Positions 50,935 through 62,931 of a stretch of DNA of 64,000 nucleotides are shown here, one piece after another. The position numbers were made by a program, and so were the translations under genes. The notes under the pieces were generated by a model. The model had not been told where the DNA came from, did not search any database, and worked only from the letters and a program-made list of their open reading frames with translations. Location of the stretch: contig CM119266.1 of assembly GCA_051294375.1 (NCBI GenBank), forward strand, positions 683,682-747,681, written 5' to 3'. Source of the DNA: Paraspadella gotoi. Lineage: Eukaryota; Chaetognatha. Positions within the stretch are counted from its first letter, which is position 1; every line of letters starts with the position of its first letter.

Positions 50935-52273
50935 TTATTCTATTACTTTAATAGCAGCGTGCAGCCGGCCGCCGCCGCCGATGGCTTTTAATTTCTATGT
51001 TCTTTTTGTTTCTTTTGTTTTCTTTCGCGAGGTGTCTCTGCTGATTTGGCGACACTTCTTTCCTTCTTTGATTGTCTCGGTCTCTATCTGACTTTTTTTA
51101 ATAAAACGCGGTTGACTCTGTCTCATGAGAAGAACATCTCTTTCACTAGAATAAAAAATAAATAAATAATTGCGGAATAATCCAATACATATATTTTTAT
51201 TATTCCGTTATTTCTTTCGGTAAGTGTATGTATGTATCTCGTTTTTCAAAAAAAAGTCAAAATATACATCATGCAAAAAGATTCGTAGGGAAATTCAATA
51301 TTCATCGATAATTAATCGTTTTTGATTGAAATGCTCTAAATATGATAAAAACATTAAAGGCAAATTTGATATGAGAAGCGTTGACGGTGAAGAATAGAAA
51401 ATGAGTTACATTTAATAAACAGAATAATAAGGACTCGATCAAATTTTCTGGAATTTTATTCAAGAAATGAAATGAAAAAATAAGAACAAATAAGGAAAAC
51501 CTTTTAGAAGAGATAATGGCATTAAAAGTTTTGGAAAAGCTTTTTTAAAGAAAAAAACTTTATGGCAAAAGAGCGGAAAAAAGTGAGACACAAAATACGC
51601 CTCTCTGTTTTGGAATTAAGAAAAAGTGTAAGTAAATAAATAGGTTTCTATAGTTCAGTTTTTAAGGAGCTCAATTTAATAAATACTATAAAGTAAAAAA
51701 AGGAATTAAACATGTAAAAAGCAAATCCGTAATGGACGAGACGAGTAATAGAATCGTTGATATTTTATTTTTGACAATCAACTTTCGACGCTAATGTTTG
51801 TTTTTTTCTAGCGTCTAAATGAAAAAGTAGTATTTTGAAGATTTATATATATATATATATATATCTCGTTCATCGAAAAATTTGAAAAATCGGTCAATCA
51901 AAGTAAATGGCCCAATCTTAACTCTTCCCTCTCTCCCTCTCTTCCTCTCTCTCACTCTCCTCCCTCTCTCTCACTCTCTCTCACTCTCCCTCCCTCTCTC
52001 TCACTCTCTCTCACTCTCCCTCCATCTCACACTCTCTCGCGCTCACTCTCTCATTCTCTAGTTCCTGTCATTGATATCGTGTATGAAGCCATATGGTTGC
52101 GCAACTCTGCCAGTTTATCAACGCTGTTGACGGGGTGTCCTTTGTAGTTCGAGACAGCTTTGTATTTGTCGCTTCCTGTTGTCATGGAGACGATGTTGCC
52201 AGAATCCAGCAGACGCTGAAGGGAAAGGAAGACATCATGTCGATACACTATTTTGATATCTATCTCTCCTCTC

Positions 52274-52361
<88 letters not shown>

Positions 52362-53365
52362 AATCCAACTGACCTTTTATAAAAATTGTAAGTGAGATTT
52401 CCACAACACGCGTTTTGAATGTAAGTCCTTTGAAATATTTTTCCTTCGCAACACATTTCCGTCCCGGATTCATTAAACTTCGGCCGCAGCAAAACCTGGA
52501 GAGATATTGAAGTTAATAAAAGTTTGAGCGATTTTAAAATAAATTTAAATGGAAGTTGAAATTCGGCATGCGTAGTTAAAACAGATTTAAGATTTAAGAT
52601 TTAAGATTATTTATTCAATTCTAACACAAAATCAAATAAAAAAAAACTGCCGTAAATCCGACCACGACAATTCGTCTCCCGACAATAAACCCCAAAGTGA
52701 ACAAAAACAACAAAGTCAACGATAACAAAGATGACGGAAGAGAGTAAACAAAACAGAAAACGGAGGAACCAATAAAATAGCGACAAAGAGGCATAAAAGA
52801 TGGCGACCCCGCCCGCCGTGTCAAACTCTGCAAATAAACATCGCGCGACAAAAAACTCGTATAAAACACTTTTGTCATAAAAACGGCCCATTTTGACGGT
52901 GGGCGTGGCCCGCGCAGTTTTTGGCCGACATGAGAAAAGAGGGGGGTGAGTGTGTATTCGTAACTCTCATACTGTGATCTGTGAATTCGTCACTCTATAA
53001 GTAAAAAAACATGGCTTTTCTAGTCGTGTCGTCATTAAACTCGCGACGCTCCTTCACTCAAGGATCTCACATCTCGCACGCGTGTTTTCATAACCCTTTC
53101 GGGTAACATATGAGTTTTAAAAAAAAACAGATACAAAATTGTAGTTGTTGTCACCCAATTAAAATTTTATTTTAATTTTTCTTCATTATTACTGATAATT
53201 AATAATTTTAAGTAATTGTATTGGAGTCGAAAGAAAAAAAATGTCCGAATCGTGAGGCCACAAAAATAGAGAGGATTCCTATGTTTGACTCCGCGTCTTT
53301 TATCTCTGGCTTCCGTGGGAAGAAAGCAAAAACCAGCTGCAAATGAGAGAGAGAGAAGAGAAGAG

Positions 53366-53425
<60 letters not shown>

Positions 53426-54192
53426 AGAGAGAGAGAGAGACTGACAAATCGTAAAGGAGACTAACCCCGGGCTCAAGCTTTGAGAGTTCTTCTCTGAATG
53501 GAGAGGCGGAAAAGAAAGATATTTTTTGGAGGCGATTCGGGGGGGGGGAAGATGAGGCGGTGGAAGGGGGGTGGGTAAGGAAGGGTGATGGAAAAATAAA
53601 CTAGAGTTGGGTGAACACAGGATCGCAGAGAATACGATTTGATTTCTAAAAGGCTTCTTTGATCTAACGTTAATTAATTACGGCGCCGAGAATTTTATTT
53701 TTCAGTATCTAGATGATAAGTTATAACCATTAAAACTAATATTAAACATTCAGATTTTTTCTATCTTCTAGACATAAAAATTCCCCGTTAGTTTCTGCGC
53801 TCAGGGCCAAGGCGGAGTTTGGCCCACGGACTCCGACTTCTCGCCTCGATTTAAAAATAAACGGAGAGCGAAAAGTCGTTAGAATATCGGCGATGTGTGA
53901 GAAAGTAAGGCCGAGTAAAAAGGTAAGGTCGATTTTAGGCCAAGAAAAAGTTTGGAAAAAAAATCGAATCTCTTTTAGAAATCAAAAATTAAATATTTAT
54001 ATTTTCACAAATTCCATCTGAGCTTTCACGTTTAGTTACGAAAATGAATAAATTAAAAACCTTTTTTAAAAAACGATCATTAACCACATGATTTTGAGCC
54101 CAGAGTACAGGACTCTGGGAGTCCTGGACTCGGCGCCTCGAAATCCCGACTCTAATCCCTCAGCTTCGTCGTCGTCGTCGTCCGTCGGTCGT

Positions 54193-54233
<41 letters not shown>

Positions 54234-54615
54234 TCCAAAACCCAACGACCTTGATGATCGTTCGACCTTGGCGCTGCCGCTTTCCCCCGCCACCTTCCGA
54301 CAGAAATGGACGACAACTACAACAACGACGACAAAGGGACTCACGTTCTCTTCTCGTCTTCCGTTTTCCGCAGGAGTTTGAACCCTGTCCTCAGCAGACG
54401 TACTTGCTAGGATTGTAGGCGCGTTTCCCGCAGCACGAGGTTACTCCCCTGCCGCGGCGTCGGCGGATGAATCCTGCGCAGCAGGTGTATCTAGAGAGGA
54501 GCATATAATCGATCGAGAGATTTAAAATCAACAAATTAATAACCTACCTAATCAATAATGAAAACAATAATTAAACTATTCAATGATTCAAACAATGAAA
54601 TAAACTAGATAATTT
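50935..54615. repeat. First unit of a 3.6-kb tandem duplication
   Basis: Starting at CCCATTATTCTATTACTTTA (about 50,933) and again at about 54,617, two head-to-tail units run in parallel to about 54,610 and 58,228. Shared landmarks include the (TA)n tract (51,847/55,527), the TCACTCTCTC tracts, the galaxin-type exons, GA tracts, a poly-G/GGGTGGGTAAG patch and (GTC)n. The units differ by scattered one-base indels and by shortened microsatellites. The second unit gains extra text near 56,540-56,630. Confidence 0.93.
52058..54490 (-). pseudogene. Galaxin-like gene, truncated and frameshifted copy (exons 2-4)
   Basis: Exons equivalent to exons 2, 3 and 4 of the gene at 55,710-58,926 lie at 54,345-54,490, 52,374-52,495 and 52,058-52,215. 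They are one, one and two bases shorter than their counterparts. In exon 2 a G is lost within a di-cysteine motif (CTCAGCAGAC versus CTGCAGCAGAC). In exon 4 the second Cys codon of VCC is destroyed. No equivalent of the acidic first exon exists, because the duplicated unit begins after it. Either this is a partial, decaying tandem duplicate, or it is an unpolished second reading of the same locus. The one-base style of damage favours the latter. Confidence 0.75.
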
Positions 54616-55916
54616 ACCCATTATTCTATTACTTTAATAGCAGCTGCAGCCGCCGCCGCCGCCGATGGCTTTTATTTCTTATGTTTTCTTTTTGTTTCTT
54701 TTGTTTTCGTTTCGCGAGGTGTCTCTGCTGATTTGGCGACACTTCTTTCGCTTCTTTTGATTGTCTCGGTCTCTATCTGACTTTTTTTAAAAACGCGGTT
54801 GACTCTGTCTCATGAGAAGAACATCTCTTTCACTAGAATAAAAAATAAATAAATAATTGCGAATAATCCAATATCCATATATTTTTATTATTCCGTTATT
54901 TCTTTCGTAAGTGTATGTATGTATCTCGTTTTTCAAAAAAAAGTCAAAAATATACATCATGCAAAAAGATTCGTAGGGAAATTCAATATTCATCGATAAT
55001 TAATCGTTTTTGATTGAAATGCTCTAAATATGATAAAAACATTAAAGGCAAATTTTGATATGAGAAGCGTTGACGGTGAAGAATAGAAAATGAGTTACAT
55101 TTAATAAACAGATAATAAGGACTCGATCAAATTTTCTGGAATTTTATTCAAGAAATTGAAATGAAAATTAAGAACAAATAAGGAAAACCTTTTAGAAGAG
55201 ATAATGGCATTAAAAGTTTTGGAAAAGCTTTTTTTAAAGAAAAAAACTTATGGCAAAGAGCGGAAAAAAGTGAGACACAAAATACGCCTCTCTGTTTTGG
55301 AATTAAGAAAAAGTGTAAGTAAATAAATAGGTTTCTATAGTTCAGTTTTTAAGGAGCTCAATTTAATAAATACTATAAAGTAAAAAAAGGAATTAAACAT
55401 GTAAAAAGCAAATCCGTAATGGACGAGGACGAGTAATAGAATCGTTGATATTTATTTTTGACAATCAACTTTCGACGCTAATGTTTGTTTTTTCTAGCGT
55501 AAATGAAAAAGTAGTATTTTGAAGATATATATATATATATATCTCGTCCATCGAAAAATTTGAAAAAATCGGTCAATCAAAGTAAATGGCCCAATCTTAA
55601 CACTCTTCCCTTCTCTCCCTCTCTCACTCTCTCTCACTCTCCCTCCCTCTCTCTCACTCTCTCTCACTCTCCCTCCATCTCACACTCTCTCGCGCTCACT
55701 CTCTCATCTCTAGTTCCTGTCATTGATATCGTGTATGAAGCCATATCGGTTGCGCAACTCTGCCAGTTTATCAACGCTGTTGACGAGGGTGTCCTTGTAG
55801 TCGAGACAAGCTTTGTATTTGTCGCTTCCTGTTGTCATGGAGACGATGTTGCCAGAATTGCAGCAGACGCTGAAGGGAAAGAAAGACATCATGTCGATAC
55901 ACTATTTTGATATCTA

Positions 55917-55948
<32 letters not shown>

Positions 55949-57005
55949 AATCCAACTAACCTTTTATAAAAATTGTAAGTGAGATTTCCACAACACGCGT
56001 TTTGAATGTAAGTCCTTTGAAATATTTTTCCTTCGCAACACATTTCCGTCCCGGGATTCATTAAACTTCGGCCGCAGCAAAACCTGGGAGAGATATTGAA
56101 GTTAATAAAAGTTTGAGCGATTTTAAAATAAATTTAAATGGAAGTTGAAATTCGGATGCGTAGTTAAAACAGATTTAAGATTTAAGATTTAAGATTTATT
56201 TATTCAATTCTAACACAAAATCAAATAAAAAAAAACTGCCGTAAATCCGACCACGACAATTCGTCTCCCGACAATAAAACCCCAAAGTGAACAAAAACAA
56301 ACAAAAGTCAACGATAACAAAGATGACGGAAGAAGTAAACAAAACAGAAAACGGAGGAACCAATAAAATAGCGACAAAGAGGCATAAAAGATGGCGACCC
56401 CGCCCGCCGTTTAGCAAACTCTGCAAATAAACATCGCGCGACAAAAAACTCGTATAAAACACTTTCGTCATAAAAACGGCCGCCATTTTGACGGTGGGCG
56501 TGGCCCGCGCCAGTTTTTTGGGCCGACATGAGAAAAGAGAGGGGGATTTTGGGTGGTATCGTGAATCGATCACGTGAATTGATCGTGAATCGATCACAAT
56601 AAGAAAAAACATTTCGTGGTTTCTTTATTCAGTCGTGGGTCGTCATTAAACTCGCGACGCTCCTTCACTCAAGAATCTCACATCTCGCACGCGTGTTTTC
56701 ATAACCCTTTCGGGTAACATATGAGTTTTAAAAAAAAACAGATACAAAATTGTAGTTGTTGTCACCCAATTAAAATTTTATTTTAATTTTCTTTCATTAT
56801 TACTGATAATTAATAATTTTAAGTAATTGTATTGGAGTCGAAAGAAAAAAAATGTCCGAATCGTGAGGCCACCAAAAAATAGAGAGGATTCCTATGTTTG
56901 ACTCCGCGTTCTTTTATCTCTGGCTTCCGGTGGGAAGAAAGCAAAAACCAGCCTGACAAATGGAGAAGAGAGAGAGAGAGAATGAGAGAAGAGAGAGAGA
57001 GAGCG

Positions 57006-57049
<44 letters not shown>

Positions 57050-58230
57050 TAGAGAGAGAAGAGAGAGAGAGAGACTGACAAATCGTAAAGGAGACTCAAC
57101 CCGGGCTCAAGCTTTGAGAGTTCTTCTCTGAATGGAGAGGCGGAAAGAAGATATTTTTTTTGAAGGCGATTCGGGGGGGGGGGAAGAGGGAGGCCGTGAG
57201 GGGGGTGGGTAAGAAGGGTGATGGAAAAATAAACTAGAGTTGGGGCTGAACACAGGATCGCAGAAATACGATTTGATTTCTAAAAGGCTTCTTTGATCTA
57301 ACGTTAATTAATTACGGCGCCGAGAATTTTATTTTTCAGTATCTAGATGATAAGTTATAACCATTAAAACTAATATTAAACATTCAGATTTTTTCTACTC
57401 TAGACATAAAAATTTCCCCGTTAGTTTCTGCGCTCAGGGCCAAGGCGGAGTTTGGCCCACGGACTCCGACTTCTCGCCTCGATTTAAAAATAACGGAGAG
57501 CGAAAAGTCGTTAGAATATCGGCGATGTGTGAGAAAGTAAGGGCCGAGTAAAAGGTAAGGTCGATTTTAGGCCAAGAAAAAGTTTGGAAAAAAAATCGAA
57601 TCTCTTTTAGAAATCAAAAATTAAATATTTATATTTTCACAAATTCCATCTGAGCTTTCACGTTTAGTTACGAAAATGAATAAATTAAAAACCTTTTTAA
57701 AAAACGATCATTAACCACATGATTTTGAGCCCAGAGTACAGGACTCTGGGAGTCCTGGACTCGGCGCCTCGAAATCCCGACTCATAATCCCTCAGCTTCG
57801 TCGTCGTCGTCGTCGTCGTCTCGTCGTCGTCGTCGTCCGTCGTCGGCCTCAAAACCCCAACGACTTGATGATCGTTCGACCTTGGCGCTGCCGCTTTCCC
57901 CCGCCACCTTCCGACAGAAATGGACGACAACTACAACAACGACGACAAAGGGACTCACGTTCTCTTCTCGTCTTCCGTTTTCCGCAGGAGTTTGAACCCT
58001 GTCCTGCAGCAGACGTACTTGCTAGGATTGTAGGCGCGTTTCCCGCAGCACGAGGTTACTCCCCTGCCGCGGCGTCGGCGGATGAATCCTGCGCAGCAGG
58101 TGTATCTAGAGCAGGAGCATATAATCGATCGAGAGATTTAAAATCAAACAATTAATAACCTACCTAATCAATAATGAAAACAATAATTAAACTATTCAAT
58201 GATTCAAACAATGAATAAACTAGATAATTC
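54616..58230. repeat. Second unit of the 3.6-kb tandem duplication
   Basis: Head-to-tail partner of 50,935-54,615, ending where ATAAACTAGATAATT continues into unique sequence (TCGATCAATTAATC) leading to the acidic exon of the galaxin-like gene. Confidence 0.93.
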
Positions 58231-58565
58231 GATCAATTAATCAAAGAAATAAATCAAAGAATCCATCGACCGAGCAATTTCCTTCCCTTCACCTCTTGGT
58301 AGAATAGACATCCCTGCCGCAGCAGGCCAAATTCTTTTTCTTCTTCCTCACTTTCCCGTTGCAGCAAAATTCTCGGGTCGGGTCGTAGGATTTGACGCAA
58401 CGTTGGGACTTGGCCGAACTCCACTTTCCCCACCCGCCGCCCCACCCGCGCTTCTCGAGAGCGGCGTCGGCGGCGGTGGCGTTTGAGTCGGACCCGTAGT
58501 CGTCGTAGTCGACGTCGTCGTCGTCGTCGTAATTATCGTCGATATCATCGTCTTCATAGTCGTAT

Positions 58566-58610
<45 letters not shown>

Positions 58611-58926
58611 GAATGGCGGTCGTCGTCTTCACGATTTTTCAGCCTGTCGGATTGAACGTTGTTGTCGTTGCTGTCGCTGCTGTCACTTGCGCTGCTGTTG
58701 TCAATGCGGTCACTGCTGCCGCTGCTGCCGCTCCTTGAGCTCCTGTCTTCCTCGTCGCCAAAGAAAAGTGGTCGAGCCTCGTCAACGATGCGCTTTAATT
58801 TTTCTCTCCGCATTTCTGAGAAATGCGTCGCCGGCGCCGCTTCGACGTCCGACGCCGTCTCCGTCGGTGCCGTCCAGCGGCGCCGCCAAATCGGCATCGG
58901 TCGCTCCGGCAGAGGTCGCTGCTTCG
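55710..58926 (-). CDS. Acidic galaxin-like protein (poly-Asp/Ser region plus di-cysteine repeats)
   Basis: Four exons join in phase: 58,293-58,926; 57,959-58,105; 55,961-56,083; 55,710-55,869 (stop TAG), about 350 residues. Exon 1 encodes a Ser- and Asp-rich acidic region, including a run of about fourteen Asp from a (GAC)n tract and further D/Y-rich text, then SYDPTREFCCNGKV. The remaining exons give di-cysteine motifs at regular spacing: LACCGRD, YTCCAGF, TSCCGKRAYNPSKYVCC, TFCCGR, EMCCEGKI, NACCGN and SVCCNSGN, nine CC pairs in all. CCG-x-AYNP...CC is the hallmark of galaxin repeats, first described from the organic matrix of coral skeletons and since seen in other animals; acidic regions in such proteins bind calcium. 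The first ATG in exon 1 (58,897) gives no signal peptide. An acceptor CACCAG at 58,927 suggests an upstream exon carrying it, not found here. A GC-rich (GAC)n stretch inside intron 2 (57,740-57,900) could be an optional exon. The function in mineral or cuticle matrix is inference. Confidence 0.78.
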
Positions 58927-59124
58927 CTGGTGAGAAGAGCTCTGTGTGGGTGCATCGGATGGGCAGACGTAGGGAAGAAAAGGGGAAAATGGGTAAATTA
59001 AGTGGAAGGGAAAGAAAAAGAGAAAGTTAAATGAAAGGGAAGGAATGAAAAAAGGAAATGAAAATGGAAAGAAGAATGTGAAATTAAAAAAAATAATTTA
59101 TTGAGGTGATCCAAGAAAAAGACG

Positions 59125-59370
59125 GAAAGAAGTAACCAAAAGATGGAGAAAAGGAACCAAAAAATGAAGAAAAGGAAGCAAAAGATGGAGAGAAGTAACC
59201 AAAAGATGGAGAGAAGGAAGGAACCCAAGATGGAGACGTAAGGACACTCCAAAAAGATGGAGGATGAAGGCAACAGATGGAAGAGAAGAAGCCAAAAGAT
59301 GGACGAGAATAACCAAAACGATGGGAGAGAAGGAAACCAAAAGATGGAGAGAAGGAAGCAAAGAAACGAA
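59125..59370. repeat. 21-bp minisatellite
   Basis: About eleven copies of AACCAAAAGATGGAGAGAAGG with small changes. Because 21 is divisible by three, the minus strand stays open and reads as a Phe/Leu/Ser repeat; this is not taken as a gene. Confidence 0.85.
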
Positions 59371-59437
59371 AATGCGAACATTCGAAGGTCAAAGATTTGA
59401 ATAAATTGCGTTTGGAAACGTCGAGAGAGAAAACGGA

Positions 59438-59461
59438 NNNNNNNNNNNNNNNNNNNNNNNN
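59438..59461. other. Assembly gap, about 24 N
   Basis: Short placeholder gap of the same kind as the 25-N gaps. Confidence 0.95.
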
Positions 59462-60349
59462 CAAACGGTGAATATTTTGACGCGCGTTCACGGGAACTCA
59501 ACGAATCCAGTTTTTTTCGTGTATTCACTCTTTAGCAAAATGGATGTTAAAACGGATGCCTTCTGCAAAAACTGAGGAATTTGTTGGCCTTTTCACTTCA
59601 CAATTTACCTTGCTCTTCGTTTCTCGAAACTGTACACATTTGATATGACATACGAATGTAATTTCGACACTCTTGTGTTTTCAAAACTTTTTTTATACTT
59701 TAATTCATTGTTTTTACAAACAAACGGCTGCGAGAGAACAATAACAACATAGACGACGACGCCAACGACGACGACGAAAACGACAACGGCAACAAACTCG
59801 AACCCGAAGCTTCGCGTCGCTTAAAAACTCCCAAAACTAATTCCCTCCCTCGAAGAAAAAAAAAGGGAAAGATTCAATCAAAAGATAAGTTGAGTCAACA
59901 TCCAATAGATGGAACCACACACTCTCCACTCCAGCCATTTTTTTTTCATTCCATCGAAACGAAGTTGTTGCAAAGATGGAGCAAGGAAACGATGAAAAAA
60001 ACTGTTACGCAATTCGTTTCGGTCGCGAGTATCGAAAGAATAGAGCGGACGAGGCTTTGAATGAAATAATATTTGCTTTTTCCTTTTCTTTTCTCTCTCT
60101 ATGGTTTTTTCGAGATATTTCCTTCTTTCTTTTATTTCTTTCTCTCTTTCTCTTGCCGGCTTTCCAATTTCCTAGGTTTACGCACTCGAAATGAAAGGGA
60201 ATTGTCCGCTCTGGTCTCAACACTCAAACTGCGGCAAATCCAACTCGTCCAACAACCAACGAACCAACTTCTTGATTCGACCAACATCTAGTTATACTTT
60301 TTTGGTTATAAATTTTCTATTGTTCTCTTACAACAACATTCTCAATTTG

Positions 60350-60351
<2 letters not shown>

Positions 60352-60421
<70 letters not shown>
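60352..60421. repeat. (CT)n microsatellite
   Basis: About 35 perfect CT units. Confidence 0.95.
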
Positions 60422-60427
<6 letters not shown>

Positions 60428-61093
60428 CTTGGTGGTCGTGTCTAAAAAAAATTCATTCCGTTCCCCTTGACCTCAAAGGTTCAACGCGGGAAGAAAACAA
60501 ACAGATGCAAACAAAACAAACAGATGCAAACAGTTCCTGCAAAAACTTACCCTATTCACCTCACCCATGTTCACCATCTCATTCCCCGTCCCGTCCTATC
60601 CCGTCCCCCCCCTGCACCCCCCGCTCTTAATTATCCTGTTTACCTTGATAACTATATTTCTTTTCTGCTCTGTTCCCGCAAGGGCTCTTTAAAACATCAC
60701 TACCCTTCACTCCCTCGCCGCAGTTCAATTCTCTTCACGTGAAAAATATATTCTATTACATTCCACATTACTTAATAAATACAACGGACTGTTTACAATA
60801 AATTACAGGTTAAATCATCATTTATGTATTTACTGGCGAATGAAATGTTTCTTTTAAAAGAACAAGTAAATAAAATAATTAGTTTGAGCGACAGGTATTC
60901 TGCTCGACAGCGAAGCTGCCGAAAAATAAATAGAATTATTTCAAATAAATATTTTATAAATTATTTTAAACCGTTTGGCTTCCAACGGTTATCACAAGAG
61001 CAAATGTTATGTATGTAAAATTATATTGTTAAATTCTAAAAAATTAGCTTCGAAAAATTTCTTTTTGTATTTTTCTCTTCAATTTCAAAATTT

Positions 61094-61560
61094 TCAAACG
61101 TCGTAGATATTTGGAGACGCCGCCGTCGAGGCCGCAGCAGCTGCCGACGTTGCCGTCACCTTCCTGTCGGTGAATTGTCTGGCGTCTGTACGGCGCCAAT
61201 AGCAGCGCCGGGACTGGGCGCGGTAAACGCCGAAGTCGAAGTCGTCGAAGATGGCGCGCGGATGACGCGGCGTTGGCCAAGCCCCTTCCGGAAGTTGACT
61301 CGCACCACCGTAACGAAGAGTCACTCGCGTGGACGTCCGGAATACTAAAACGGCCGCAGCACCGCCTCGCCGGCCGCATGCCGCCGATTGACACCCTCGT
61401 GGCACTTTCCGCTTGTGCCGAACGCGACGACCGACGGGACGGCCGGCGAACGACGCTCGTCACTCGCCAAGCGCGCGCCACGCCACTCTCGGATCCCGTT
61501 GAATTCCGCGTCGAATCCACGAGAGGGCGTTCACAGCGCCGGGGGCAGGAAGACGCGCGA
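61094..61560 (-). CDS. Possible coding segment of unknown product
   Basis: This 450-bp patch is far richer in G+C and CpG than its surroundings, as are the proven exons in this window. On the minus strand all three frames are partly open. One (61,405-61,094) ends YRAQSRRCYWRRTDARQFTD, then an Ala-rich tail SPNIYDV and a stop; another contains VVAFGTSGKCHEGVN. They could be parts of one exon broken by indels, as in other genes here. I recognise no family, and the plus strand is also partly open. It lies upstream of the galaxin-like gene on the same strand, but no link to it was found. Confidence 0.25.
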
Positions 61561-62882
61561 CGACGACGAGACGACGACGACGACGCGACCGACAGTGCGA
61601 TTAAAATTCGTTGAGAGAAATTTTTGTCATGAGAAAAACCAAGACTGATGGCGTAAGCAGAGAATGACCAGCAAGGACGTTAGAGGAAGGTGGTGTCCTG
61701 GATTGGGAGAAGGAAGGGGAGAGTATGATATATGAGGAGAAGGAGAATGAGGAAGAGACAGGAGGAGGCCTCTCTAGGGCAAAATAGCTAGAACGTTTAA
61801 CCTATTTTTTTTTCCCCGATAACAACTAAATTAATCATTCACATCGTCGCGAAAAAAGAAGGAGCTTCCATCCGTTCCGATAGAGGGAAGGACCGTCAGG
61901 GTGAACGAAGTTTAGAACAAAAGACGCGTCGACCCGTAGAGATTTTGTGGTAATAACGAATAGGGATTAAATTGATCTTTTTTTTTTTAGGATTGTCCCA
62001 TGGTCACAGAAAATATAAGTAGGTGGGGAAGTATCCGTTATTACGTTAAAATAGCAAATAAAGAAGTTTTTTTCACATTTTCAGGGTCTGAAAAGAGACA
62101 ACGGAAATAAACTATGGAGTAGTGCTAAAATGTATTCACATCCAAATTCGCCAATTGGCCGAGATTTAAGCACTCTCTCTGTCTCTCTCATCTCTCTCTC
62201 TCTTTCTCTCTCTCTCCTCCTCTCTCTCTCTCTTCATCTCTCTCAATCGTCTCTCTCATCGTTCTCTCTCTCTCTCTCAGATCTCGTCTGCTCTCTCATC
62301 TCTGTCTCACACAGCACACACACACGACACACACAACACCCTCGTGCACGAAGTAACAGCCGTCTCGCATCCTCTTCCGTATACGTCTCCGACTCGGAAA
62401 GCTGCCCCAAACTCTTTCGGTCCGACTCGCAGGTTCCGCGGGGGGAGCGCGCTCTAGTCTACACGCGAGGAGATGTTGGAACGAGTGCTCGTATGGTAGA
62501 GCGGATGGCTGTGGCGATCTGAGGAGAAATGGGAGAGTCCTGTTTAAGTCTGTGAAAGCTTCGTTTTTTCGTCTGTTCGTCGTCCGTTCGTTCCGTTCGT
62601 CATCCGTTTATGTCCGTTCCCATCCGTCCGATTCGTTCCTTTGTTCGGAGTCTGCATACCTGAAAAGTCCTTGCTGAAAACAGCAGAAATTCGCCCACCG
62701 GAATGTAACTTGTGAAGAGACCGGATGTCGTAGGCGACGGCGTCCGGGAGTCGTCCGGTCGCGTTGGGAAGCGGAGGTGATTAAAAGTCATCCCTTTGTC
62801 GAGACGCCTATACGAAGACAGTAGGGCGGTGGGCGTTTGGATGACAGATAGAAACGAGAGACAGAGACGGGACGGAGAGAGC

Positions 62883-62931
<49 letters not shown>

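Larger units (their letters stand above)
58927..61093. other. Intergenic, no gene recognised
   Basis: Contains a 21-bp minisatellite, a gap, an (ACG/AAC)-rich patch (59,740-59,800) and a (CT)n tract at 60,352-60,421. The missing first exon of the galaxin-like gene would be expected here on the minus strand, but no ATG-plus-signal-peptide exon was found. Confidence 0.55.

Noticed and set aside
58483-59030. Plus-strand Arg- and Cys-rich frames of 123-172 codons
   Set aside because: They are antisense shadows of the galaxin-like acidic exon, whose minus-strand frame has splice sites and family motifs.
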